7,163 nt of DNA, taken from contig JAJRAE010000207.1 in NCBI GenBank assembly GCA_028682985.1, positions 1 to 7,163 of the forward strand, read 5' to 3'. This document shows positions 1-6,271 of this stretch, in pieces (position 1 is the stretch's first letter; every line of letters starts with the position of its first letter). This stretch comes from Methanobacterium sp. (GTDB taxonomy: Archaea > Methanobacteriota > Methanobacteria > Methanobacteriales > Methanobacteriaceae). The translations under genes and the position numbers were made by a program. Below the pieces are notes generated by a model. It had not been told where the DNA came from and did not search any database. It saw only the letters and a program-made list of their open reading frames with translations.

Positions 1-63
1 AAAGTAGCAAAACACGCCGGTAGAAAAACAGTTAAAGCCGCCGACATTGAAATGAGCGTCTAA
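1..63 (+). CDS. Archaeal histone, C-terminal end (5' truncated)
   Basis: Reading from base 1 gives 20 codons ending KHAGRKTVKAADIEMSV and a TAA stop at 61-63. The HAGRKTVKA-DIE stretch is the hallmark of the last loop and start of the last helix of the HMf/HMt histone fold, the protein that wraps archaeal DNA in tetramers and longer polymers. The Lys/Arg in GRKT belong to the second DNA-binding loop of the fold. The protein stops right after DIEMSV, so it lacks the short basic tail (RRFKK-like) seen in HMfB. The window edge removes the first two thirds, so paralogue type cannot be judged. The gene converges on the nucleotidyltransferase gene, and the two stop codons are about 90 bases apart. 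Confidence 0.9.
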   Translation, partial: KVAKHAGRKTVKAADIEMSV

Positions 64-71
64 ATAACGAA

Positions 72-104
72 TAATTATTTTTTATTTTATTTTTAATTTT
101 TAAT
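72..104 (+). terminator. Oligo-T terminator after the histone gene
   Basis: Starting 14 bases after the histone stop there are four T-runs in the RNA-like strand: T6 (78-83), T4 (85-88), T5 (90-94) and T5 (97-101), broken by single or double A. There is no GC-rich stem. Serial U-runs without a hairpin are the normal intrinsic termination signal of archaeal RNA polymerase, and histone genes are highly expressed, which fits a multi-run terminator. The call rests on base composition only. Confidence 0.65.
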
Positions 105-142
105 GTCAGAAATTAATCTTATTCATATTCTATTTATAAATC

Positions 143-149
143 AAAAAAA
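143..149 (-). terminator. Oligo-T terminator after the nucleotidyltransferase gene
   Basis: On the minus strand a run of seven T (A7 on the plus strand) lies three bases past the TAA stop of the nucleotidyltransferase gene. Together with the plus-strand T-runs at 72-104 it makes a compact convergent termination zone between two facing genes. Confidence 0.5.
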
Positions 150-152
150 CTT

Positions 153-740
153 TTAATAGGTCCAGATAGGTATTTCCTTCCATTTTGCCTGGAATCCTGA
201 TAGAGTCTTGGTTATCTGATTGGCGTTGCGCCGATCTACCAGAAGAACTCCTTTGCCAATTCTTTGGACATGCAGTTTTTCCACCAAACCGGAGTAGTAC
301 TTCTTCTTCCTTTCTCCCTTCTGCAGATAAGTGGAAACACCCCCAAAAAGGGCGCGATTTAACTTGCTTCTTTCATTCTGAGAAAGTTCCGTAGTATTGT
401 AGGAGATGAGCATCTGGGACTTGAGTTCCTGGTCTTCTATAGAAAGTGATACTGGATTGCCCTGTAAGAGTATTCCCTCTCCAGATAAAGCATTTATAAC
501 TTCTGGTTTGTTCTTTATTTCTTCAGGTGTGAGGTGATGCAGTTTGAATCGGTCTGTGGCCAGATATCTGATCCATTTCATAATCTCTCTATCTTTTTTT
601 GAGTATATTATGGCTATATCTATCTTGGAATCCTTTGATAATTTATCACCAGAGGCCAGCGGACCGAAAAGAACTACAGATTGGATTCCTGGAAAGTTCT
701 TTATATTTTCAGATAGTTCCACTGCAGCTTCAAATGACAT
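153..740 (-). CDS. Nucleotidyltransferase-fold (MNT / pol beta-like) protein with degenerate catalytic motif, function unknown
   Basis: Predicted 195 aa. Residues about 18-46 (IQSVVLFGPLASGD then KDSKIDIAII) match the pol beta superfamily signature hG[GS]-x(9-13)-DhDh found in MNT-type nucleotidyltransferases. Here, however, GS is GP (26-27) and the first metal-binding Asp is Lys39, leaving only Asp41. Transfer of nucleotides by the usual two-metal mechanism is therefore doubtful. The C-terminal half (about 120-195) is basic and contains GLVEKLHVQRIGKGVLLVDR and ends IPIWTY. I do not recognise a named domain there, but it looks well ordered. Start choice: the frame is open to a TTG at 755, but the ATG at 738-740 is preceded by GGTGA (749-753, minus strand) at 8 bases, so the ATG is preferred. 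No HEPN partner gene is adjacent, so this is not a standard MNT-HEPN toxin-antitoxin pair. It probably has its own promoter in the 741-898 spacer. Confidence 0.75.
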   Translation of the reverse strand: MSFEAAVELSENIKNFPGIQSVVLFGPLASGDKLSKDSKIDIAIIYSKKDREIMKWIRYLATDRFKLHHLTPEEIKNKPEVINALSGEGILLQGNPVSLSIEDQELKSQMLISYNTTELSQNERSKLNRALFGGVSTYLQKGERKKKYYSGLVEKLHVQRIGKGVLLVDRRNANQITKTLSGFQAKWKEIPIWTY

Positions 741-748
741 TTTTATTT

Positions 749-753
749 TCACC
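749..753 (-). promoter_or_regulatory. Shine-Dalgarno sequence that sets the nucleotidyltransferase start
   Basis: Minus strand reads GGTGA, complementary to the archaeal 16S rRNA 3' end (SD consensus GGAGGTGA), 8 bases before the ATG at 738-740. It overlaps the in-frame upstream GTG/TTG codons, which argues that those are not used. Confidence 0.55.
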
Positions 754-768
754 AAAAAAAAGGAATTC

Positions 769-785
769 TGTTTATTAATATAACA
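769..785. repeat. Imperfect palindrome TGTTTATTAATATAACA over the putative TATA box
   Basis: TGTT-TATTAATA-TAACA reads nearly the same on both strands. It shares its TGTTT..ATTAAT half with the perfect palindrome at 835-852, so the two may be two sites for one DNA-binding protein. Its overlap with the likely TATA element would suit a repressor. Confidence 0.4.
776..783 (-). promoter_or_regulatory. Possible TATA box of the nucleotidyltransferase gene
   Basis: Minus strand reads TTATATTA about 36-43 bases before the chosen ATG, which would put transcription start near 754 with a very short leader just covering the SD. It lies inside the near-palindrome at 769-785. The spacer is so AT-rich that other boxes are possible, so this is a weak call. 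Confidence 0.3.
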
Positions 786-834
786 AGAATTAATAAAAAG
801 GTTACTGTTTTTATTGATTATTTTAAAGATACAC

Positions 835-852
835 TGTTTTATTAATAAAACA
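835..852. repeat. 18-bp perfect palindrome TGTTTTATTAATAAAACA
   Basis: Both strands read TGTTTTATTAATAAAACA with no mismatch and no spacer. The site lies about 95 bases upstream of the nucleotidyltransferase ATG and about 45 bases past the nth stop. A gap-free AT-rich dyad of this length could be an operator for a dimeric regulator. As RNA it would have no loop room for a stable hairpin, so a DNA role is more likely than termination. Chance is not excluded in DNA this AT-rich. Confidence 0.5.
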
Positions 853-888
853 AAATATTTTTTACAATTAATAAAGCTACGTAAATTT

Positions 889-894
889 AAAAAA
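889..894 (-). terminator. Oligo-T terminator at the end of the valS-aroA-GTPase-nth unit
   Basis: The minus strand has TTTTTT four bases after the nth TAA stop (AAAGGGTTTTTT). It is the first T-run of this length past an end-of-gene in this cluster, supporting an operon end here and separate transcription of the nucleotidyltransferase gene. Confidence 0.45.
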
Positions 895-898
895 CCCT

Positions 899-1534
899 TT
901 ATAACTCAGCAAAATATTTACAGCAATCACTCAAAGGGCATATATCATGTATTGGACTAATGGGACGGCAGATAGTCTGGCCAAACTGTACCATGAGATC
1001 GTTTATCTTACACCAATACTTAACAGGAATCAGTTTTTTTAATTCTTCTTCTGTCTGGTCTGGGTTTCTGGTCTCAACCAACCCTAAACGATTAGAGATG
1101 CGATGCACATGCACATCCACACACATGGCAGGTATTCTAAATCCATAGACCAGAACACAGTTGGCTGTTTTGCGGCCAACTCCGGGTAGGGTTAATAGTT
1201 CATCAATATTATCTGGAACTTCACCCCCAAATACATCCAGAAGTATCTGAGAAACCTCAATGATCCGGCGGGCTTTAACATGATAAAATCCAGCTGGACG
1301 AACCAGTTCCTCTATATCAGCCACATCTGCCTGTGCAATCTCCTCTATATCACTGTATTTTGAGAAAAGACGGGCCGAAGCCTGATCTGTATTTTCATCT
1401 CTGGTTCTTTGTGACAGAATAGTTCTTATCAAAACCCGGTAAGGATCTCCCCCTTCAAAAGTTCTAAGAGTAAATTTCTCCTCCAGAGCCGCCAGAATAT
1501 GGTCAATCTTATCCGCTATAACAATCACTCCCAA
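899..1534 (-). CDS. nth: Endonuclease III (DNA glycosylase/AP lyase) with variant iron-sulfur motif
   Basis: A 211-aa HhH-GPD base-excision repair enzyme that removes oxidised pyrimidines and nicks the abasic site. Visible features: the archaeal Nth motif ILSQRTRDENT (about 39-49); the helix-hairpin-helix LPGVGRKTAN (116-125) with catalytic Lys122; and CVDVHVHRISNRLGL with catalytic Asp140. The Lys-Asp spacing of 18 equals that of E. coli Nth (Lys120/Asp138). The C-terminal [4Fe-4S] motif of E. coli is C-x6-C-x2-C-x5-C. Here it reads Cys189-x6-His196-x2-Cys199-x5-Cys205, so the second ligand is His, with an extra Cys204 beside the last. Start is uncertain: the frame opens at TTG (1534), with an in-frame GTG at 1528, no nearby ATG and no upstream SD. 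It sits 30 bases after the GTPase gene and is the likely last gene of the operon. Confidence 0.93.
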   Translation of the reverse strand: MGVIVIADKIDHILAALEEKFTLRTFEGGDPYRVLIRTILSQRTRDENTDQASARLFSKYSDIEEIAQADVADIEELVRPAGFYHVKARRIIEVSQILLDVFGGEVPDNIDELLTLPGVGRKTANCVLVYGFRIPAMCVDVHVHRISNRLGLVETRNPDQTEEELKKLIPVKYWCKINDLMVQFGQTICRPISPIHDICPLSDCCKYFAEL

Positions 1535-1564
1535 AAATAAATAAATTAAATATTAAAATATCTC

Positions 1565-2035
1565 TTAACTATCTAATAAATCTAATAACAGATTTAAACC
1601 ATTCCAAACGCCTTCCCCATCCCGGGCGACGGTTGGTATAATAGGAACATCAGTTATACCGTCATAATCCACATCTTCGGTTCCAATGTCCTGTTTATTT
1701 GCAAATATCACGTAGGGAACGTTGTTGGAGTTCAATCTGTGTATAATATTTTTATCAGTGGAAGTCAAACCCTGTGAACTGTCTATTACGACGATAGCTC
1801 CATCCAGTCCCTGGCTAAGTATCTCCCGCATGAATTTAAATCTCTCCTGGCCGGGCGTAGTAAAAATATGCACCTTTTTACCGTTCACCTCTATGTTTCC
1901 ATAGTCAAGTGATATGGTGGTGCCGTTGTATTCAACCCTGGTCATTTTTTCGCAGATATTTTCCAGAGTGGTGGTCTTTCCTGAATTATAAGACCCCAAA
2001 ATAACTATCTTGGTTTCTTTTTTTCTATTCTTCAT
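1565..2035 (-). CDS. Small Ras-like GTPase (COG2229-type)
   Basis: A 156-aa single-domain P-loop GTPase, predicted soluble. G1/Walker A is GSYNSGKTT (14-22). Thr39/Thr40 in the G2 region may supply the switch-I threonine. The G3 region reads FTTPGQERFKFM (58-69), so the DxxG aspartate is replaced by Thr59. G4 is the canonical NKQD (113-116), giving guanine specificity. A weak G5 lies at PTVARDG (134-140). Replacement of the G3 Asp next to a TPGQERF motif is a trait I associate with the COG2229 group of prokaryotic Ras/MglA/SRPRB-like GTPases. Members are often regulatory, but the partner of this one is unknown and no GAP (roadblock) gene is in the window. The ATG is followed by a Lys/Arg-rich start (MKNRKKETK). 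The SD is weak. It lies between aroA (35-base gap) and nth (30-base gap), so its expression should track both. Confidence 0.85.
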   Translation of the reverse strand: MKNRKKETKIVILGSYNSGKTTTLENICEKMTRVEYNGTTISLDYGNIEVNGKKVHIFTTPGQERFKFMREILSQGLDGAIVVIDSSQGLTSTDKNIIHRLNSNNVPYVIFANKQDIGTEDVDYDGITDVPIIPTVARDGEGVWNGLNLLLDLLDS

Positions 2036-2070
2036 TTTCCACTTCTCGAGTATATTGTTCCTTTATCAAT

Positions 2071-3333
2071 TTATTTTATTTTAGTTAGATTCTCCATAAT
2101 TTCTATGAAATTTGGAAATGAAACATCGTATACTGATGGATTTCTGATAATAACTCCACCCACCTTTAAACCTATGAGGTAAAGGGCCATAACCATCCTG
2201 TGATCATTGTGTGAGTCCACAACCCCACCTTCAGCCCCTCCTTTAACGGTGAGACCGTCTCTATTTTCTTTTACTCGAACACCCAGGTTGGATAGCTCCT
2301 CTGCACAGGCATGTATCCGGTCTGTTTCCTTCAAACGGGCGTGTTCCGCACCGTATATGTGGGTTGTTCCTTCTGCAATTGCTCCCAGGGCAGCTACCGT
2401 GGGTAGGAGGTCTGGAGTATCTTCTAAGTTGACATCTACACCGTGAAGATCTCCATGTCCCTTTATATAAACCTGATTATCATCCTGTCTAATCTGGCAT
2501 CCCATATCTTTTACTATGTCCAGTATCTGTTTATCTCCCTGTTTGGATTTAAGTTTTAAATTACGAACTGTTAAATCAGAATCTAATGAAGCAGCAGCTG
2601 CAATGAGGTAGGAAGCAGAGGAATAATCACCCTCCACCACATATTCAGTAGCCCTATACATTTGGGGCTCCACCCTAAACCGGTTTATTCCATTATAATC
2701 AACTTGAACACCAAATTCCTTCATCACATCAATGGTCATGTTCACATATGGTCTGGAGATGAATTTTCCAGTGATCTCCAGATTCACTGGTTTACTGGCA
2801 TATGGTGCAGATATTAGGATGGAGGATATGAACTGGGAGCTTATATCTCCAGGGATGGATGTCTCACCTCCCTCTAACCCTCCTTTTATTATGATGGGTG
2901 CCCTTCCATTATCTCTGCTTGAAATGATGTCTACGCCCAGTTTTTTAAGGGAATTTATAAGTTCCTGCATGGGTCGGGTTCTAAGTGATTCATCACCAGT
3001 CAAAATGGTGTATTGAGAAGCCAGGCTAGCTGCACTGCCCATCAGTCTCAGTGTGGTGCCTGAATTTTTAACATCCAGAACGTCTTCAGGAGTATTGAAA
3101 GAACCTGAAGTACCTTTTATCCTGCATTTATCTACATCTGTTTTAATATCAGTTCCCAAGGCTTGGCAGGCATGTAGGGTTGCGCAGGTATCTTCTGAAT
3201 ACAGGGGGAATTTTATGTGAGATATGCCTTCTGCCAGGGAGGCTATTAAAAAAGCGCGATGGCTGAAACTCTTGGATGGTGGTGCATTGACAACACCCTT
3301 AATACATTCCACCTTTTTAACTTTGATTTCCAT
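2071..3333 (-). CDS. aroA: 3-phosphoshikimate 1-carboxyvinyltransferase (EPSP synthase)
   Basis: Catalyses PEP plus shikimate-3-phosphate to EPSP, the sixth shikimate-pathway step toward chorismate and aromatic amino acids, in the cytoplasm. The 420-aa length fits the family. Motifs in order: PPSKSFSHRA (18-27; Lys21, Ser22, Arg26 bind substrates), NSGTTLR (90-96), GDESLRTRPM (113-122), SSQF (165-168), TPDLLPT (306-312; Asp308 is the likely catalytic acid), LKETDRI (334-340) and DHRM (377-380). The residue matching E. coli Lys411 (AKTFPDY) appears to be Val404 in DVSFPNF. Start choice: the frame is open to an ATG at 3357, but the ATG at 3331-3333 follows GGGAGG at ideal spacing (AACTC) and starts eight residues closer to the family N-terminus, so it is preferred. 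It begins 30 bases after valS ends, which suggests co-transcription. Confidence 0.96.
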   Translation of the reverse strand: MEIKVKKVECIKGVVNAPPSKSFSHRAFLIASLAEGISHIKFPLYSEDTCATLHACQALGTDIKTDVDKCRIKGTSGSFNTPEDVLDVKNSGTTLRLMGSAASLASQYTILTGDESLRTRPMQELINSLKKLGVDIISSRDNGRAPIIIKGGLEGGETSIPGDISSQFISSILISAPYASKPVNLEITGKFISRPYVNMTIDVMKEFGVQVDYNGINRFRVEPQMYRATEYVVEGDYSSASYLIAAAASLDSDLTVRNLKLKSKQGDKQILDIVKDMGCQIRQDDNQVYIKGHGDLHGVDVNLEDTPDLLPTVAALGAIAEGTTHIYGAEHARLKETDRIHACAEELSNLGVRVKENRDGLTVKGGAEGGVVDSHNDHRMVMALYLIGLKVGGVIIRNPSVYDVSFPNFIEIMENLTKIK

Positions 3334-3338
3334 GAGTT

Positions 3339-3344
3339 CCTCCC
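3339..3344 (-). promoter_or_regulatory. Strong Shine-Dalgarno deciding the aroA start
   Basis: The minus strand reads GGGAGG followed by AACTC and ATG (3331-3333). It is the best SD in the window. It lies inside the longer open frame, which makes the upstream ATG at 3357 (only six bases from the valS stop and without an SD) unlikely as a start. Confidence 0.7.
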
Positions 3345-3363
3345 TTATGTATTCCATGGTTTT

Positions 3364-6012
3364 TTATTTGGTTATGACCAGTACTAGTTCATCTGAATAA
3401 ATGATATCCACCTTTTCTCCGGTGCTGCTTATGATCTCTTTCCTGGTTTTGATGTATTCACTCTGCAGTTTTAGATCATCTATGAAAATAACACCTTTGT
3501 TGTCCATTTCATCTGCTACAGACTGGGGATCGGTGGTCTGCAAATATTTTATAATTTTTGGTGCATCTTTACGGAAATCTGGGCCTATTTTATTCATCTG
3601 GGGGATGATCTCCACCACTTTCTCCTCAATTTGTGGTTGACCCCTTTTTATCTCCAATTCTTCAATGCGCATGGTACCCTTTATATCATCTACAACTTCA
3701 TTTAAATGATTTAATGTCTCATCATCTTCAGTATAAATAACCGTCCCTTTAAGATGAACGTTCAGGGGCATTCCAGAAGATGATTTAAATCTTCTTATAT
3801 CCCCGATAACTCTCACACCTAACATTCCCACACTTAATGCAGTAAGGTCTATCAAATCTTCATCAACTTCAGGCCAGCTGGCTTCATGAATACTATGATC
3901 AGAATTTAAATACTGATAGATCTCTTCAGTAAAATGAGGAGTCAAGGGTGCTAGTAGCTTTAATGATGTAGAAATAACTGTTTTCAGGGTAAACTTGGCT
4001 GCACTCTGGGATGCTGAATCTTCCGACCCATATAAACGGTACTTTACCGCCTCGATATATTCATCACAGAAATCATTCCAGATAAAACTTGAGATAGACG
4101 ACTTGGCCCTGGAGAAATTGTAACTATCCAGATCTTCTGTCACATTCTTTACCAGTTGATTAAGTTTGGATAGTATCCACTTATCCAGAGGATTTAACTG
4201 TTCTTTATCAAGCATATCCTGCTGGTAATCAGCTATATGTATACTTATAAATCTGAAGGCGTTCCAGAACTTTCTTAAAAATTTATAGCTGTGCTTAACA
4301 TCCTTCCAGGCAAAGGGAACATCTGAACCAGGAACACTGTTAGCTGCCCACAGACGAAGGGCGTCTGCACCATATTTATCTATCACTTCTTCTGGTGCTA
4401 TTACGTTGCCCCGAGATTTGCTCATTTTATGTCCATCATCTCCAAAGACCATTCCATTAACAACCACCTCGCCAAAAGGCTCTCTACCTGTGAGAGCTTT
4501 GCATCTTAAGATTGTGTAAAAGGCCCAGGTCCTGATGATATCATGGCCCTGCTGTCTTAAGCTCGCCGGGTAAAGTTCTTTATAATCCTCATCTGGCCAG
4601 CCAGCAATCACCATGGGGGTTATGGAGCTGTCCATCCAGGTGTCCAGTACATCAGTCTCCCCATTGAAATCATCACATCCGCATTCACATTTAAATTCTG
4701 GGGCATCCACTGTTGGGTCCACCGGCAGATCCTCTGGCTCAGGAAGAACAACTTTACCACAGTCTTGACAGTACCATACTGGTGTGGGTGTGGCAAATAT
4801 TCTCTGTCTGGAGATGCACCAATCCCATTCCATGGAGCCGGTCCAATTTATTAGTCTGGTCTTCATATGCTCCGGAATCCAGTCCATATCATTAGCGGTT
4901 TTCTCTATCATATCGGTTAACTGGTTCACTGCTACAAACCACTGTTTCTTAACCAGAATCTCTATAGGTGTTTTACACCTCCAACACAGCCCCACATTTT
5001 GATCAACTTTTTCCTGCTTCTGAAGCTCTCCTTTGTCTTTAAGGTCTGCTATGATGTTTTCTTTACATTCTGAGATGGTGCAACCAGCATATTCACCGGC
5101 CACATCTTTCATAACTCCTTTCTCATCTATTGCTTCAATAACATCCAGTTCATAACGGTTTACCCAGGAAACATCTGTTTTATCACCGAAGGTACAGATC
5201 ATAACTGCCCCAGTACCGAATTGCGGATCAACATCTTCATCAGTGATCACCTTCACTTTACGACCGTATAATGGTATCTGCACAAATTTACCTGTTAAAC
5301 TCTGATACCGCTCATCCTGGGGATGGACGGTGACCGCAACACAGGCTGATAATAATTCAGGTCGGGTGGTGGCTATCGGTACTTTACCGGTTCCATCCAC
5401 CTCTGGAAACTCCAGGTAGTTCAGGTAGGTTTCATTTTCATGATACTCGACCTCAGCAAATGCTATGGCAGTCTCACAGCGGGGGCACCAGTTAACAGGA
5501 TGGATCGCCTGGTAGATCAGGCCCTGTTGATGCATCTTTAAAAATGAGAGCTGGGTTTTCATTTTGTACTCATCAGTCATGGTTATAAATTCCCTGCTCC
5601 AGTCCTGTGAAAAGCCCAGGGACTGCATCTGGACTTTCATCATTTTTATATTATCCTGGGTGAGATCTATACACATTTTACGAAAATCTTCCCGGGAGAC
5701 ATCACTCTTCTTTATATTATGGGTTTCTTCTACCTTTACTTCGGTGGGTAAACCGTGACAATCCCAGCCTTGTGGAAATAGAACGTCAAATCCTCGCATT
5801 CGCTTATATCGGGCAATAAGATCCATATAAAGCCAATTCAGTACGTGTCCCATGTGGATTGATCCGGTTGGATAAGGTGGTGGGGTGTCTATTATGTAAT
5901 TGGGTCTGGACTCATCTCCAATGAATTTATATAAGTCGTTTTCCTGCCATTTATCCTGCCATTCAATTTCCTTTTTATGATCATAATCCTTAGGAATCTC
6001 ATTTTTTGACAT
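3364..6012 (-). CDS. valS: Valyl-tRNA synthetase, archaeal type
   Basis: An 882-aa class I aminoacyl-tRNA synthetase that charges tRNA-Val and edits mis-activated threonine. The HIGH motif is PTGSIHMGH (48-56) after the archaeal-style DTPPPY. The CP1 editing domain spans about 190-330 with TTRPELL (215-221) and GTGAVMICTFGDKTD (266-280). KMSKS is exact (529-533). Zinc-knuckle cysteine pairs sit at 176/179, 343/346 and 415/418, with Cys442/444/446 nearby. The anticodon-binding helical domain follows from about 600. The C-terminus (about 730-882) is of the archaeal kind, with KIGPDFRKDAPKI rather than the long coiled coil of bacterial ValRS. The ATG has AAGGAG upstream with an 11-base gap, slightly long. 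It is the first gene of the minus-strand cluster, and its promoter must lie in the 6013-6340 spacer shared with the divergent membrane-protein gene. Confidence 0.97.
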   Translation of the reverse strand: MSKNEIPKDYDHKKEIEWQDKWQENDLYKFIGDESRPNYIIDTPPPYPTGSIHMGHVLNWLYMDLIARYKRMRGFDVLFPQGWDCHGLPTEVKVEETHNIKKSDVSREDFRKMCIDLTQDNIKMMKVQMQSLGFSQDWSREFITMTDEYKMKTQLSFLKMHQQGLIYQAIHPVNWCPRCETAIAFAEVEYHENETYLNYLEFPEVDGTGKVPIATTRPELLSACVAVTVHPQDERYQSLTGKFVQIPLYGRKVKVITDEDVDPQFGTGAVMICTFGDKTDVSWVNRYELDVIEAIDEKGVMKDVAGEYAGCTISECKENIIADLKDKGELQKQEKVDQNVGLCWRCKTPIEILVKKQWFVAVNQLTDMIEKTANDMDWIPEHMKTRLINWTGSMEWDWCISRQRIFATPTPVWYCQDCGKVVLPEPEDLPVDPTVDAPEFKCECGCDDFNGETDVLDTWMDSSITPMVIAGWPDEDYKELYPASLRQQGHDIIRTWAFYTILRCKALTGREPFGEVVVNGMVFGDDGHKMSKSRGNVIAPEEVIDKYGADALRLWAANSVPGSDVPFAWKDVKHSYKFLRKFWNAFRFISIHIADYQQDMLDKEQLNPLDKWILSKLNQLVKNVTEDLDSYNFSRAKSSISSFIWNDFCDEYIEAVKYRLYGSEDSASQSAAKFTLKTVISTSLKLLAPLTPHFTEEIYQYLNSDHSIHEASWPEVDEDLIDLTALSVGMLGVRVIGDIRRFKSSSGMPLNVHLKGTVIYTEDDETLNHLNEVVDDIKGTMRIEELEIKRGQPQIEEKVVEIIPQMNKIGPDFRKDAPKIIKYLQTTDPQSVADEMDNKGVIFIDDLKLQSEYIKTRKEIISSTGEKVDIIYSDELVLVITK

Positions 6013-6100
6013 AAATATTAATTCTCCTTGATTTATAATATGGGTAAATTATATTTTTTAAATTTCTGTGATAATCTAGTATTAAATAACATGATATAAT

Positions 6101-6108
6101 CATATAAA
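6101..6108 (-). promoter_or_regulatory. Candidate box A (TATA) for valS operon
   Basis: The minus strand reads TTTATATG, one base off the methanogen box A TTTATATA, with A-rich sequence upstream. Transcription would start near 6079, giving a leader of about 67 bases. An alternative is the AT-rich AAAAAATATAAT at about 6046-6058, which would give a leader of about 15 bases. The sequence does not decide between them. Confidence 0.35.
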
Positions 6109-6251
6109 CATCATTTTAGTTATACTCATATTGATATTGATGTTCCATCATTCATTTTATTCTTCTTATAAATTATAAACATGGGATAAGCATTTAATTT
6201 TGATTTACAATTTTATATAATATTTGAATAACTTTAAACATTAATATTTTA

Positions 6252-6271
6252 TGGATATCAGTTTATATCCA
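6252..6271. repeat. Inverted repeat TGGATAT-N6-ATATCCA next to a promoter
   Basis: The 7-bp arms are at 6252-6258 and 6265-6271, perfectly complementary, separated by CAGTTT. The right arm runs straight into AAATTTATATA, the BRE/TATA of the membrane-protein gene, so a protein bound here would contact or exclude TFB/TBP. The centre-to-centre arm spacing (13 bases) is a little over one helical turn, suited to a dimer. Confidence 0.45.

Noticed and set aside
153..740. MNT-HEPN toxin-antitoxin module
   Set aside because: The gene has an MNT-like fold, but no HEPN gene lies on either side (a histone end and nth are the neighbours), the protein is longer than typical MNT antitoxins, and the catalytic motif is broken.
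544..783. 79-codon plus-strand open frame opposite the nucleotidyltransferase gene
   Set aside because: It is antisense to a frame with a recognisable fold signature, has no SD, and runs into the AT-rich spacer.
3334..3357. Longer aroA N-terminus starting at the ATG at 3357
   Set aside because: That ATG has no SD and follows the valS stop by six bases; the ATG at 3333 has a strong, well-spaced SD.
6091..6103. ATGAT-ATA-ATCAT dyad as a valS operator
   Set aside because: The arms are only five bases and AT-rich. It overlaps the possible valS TATA region but is too weak to list as a feature.
6138..6150. TGATG-TTC-CATCA hairpin in the divergent spacer as an RNA element
   Set aside because: A five-base stem with a three-base loop in AT-rich DNA is expected by chance, and there is no conserved riboswitch-like context.
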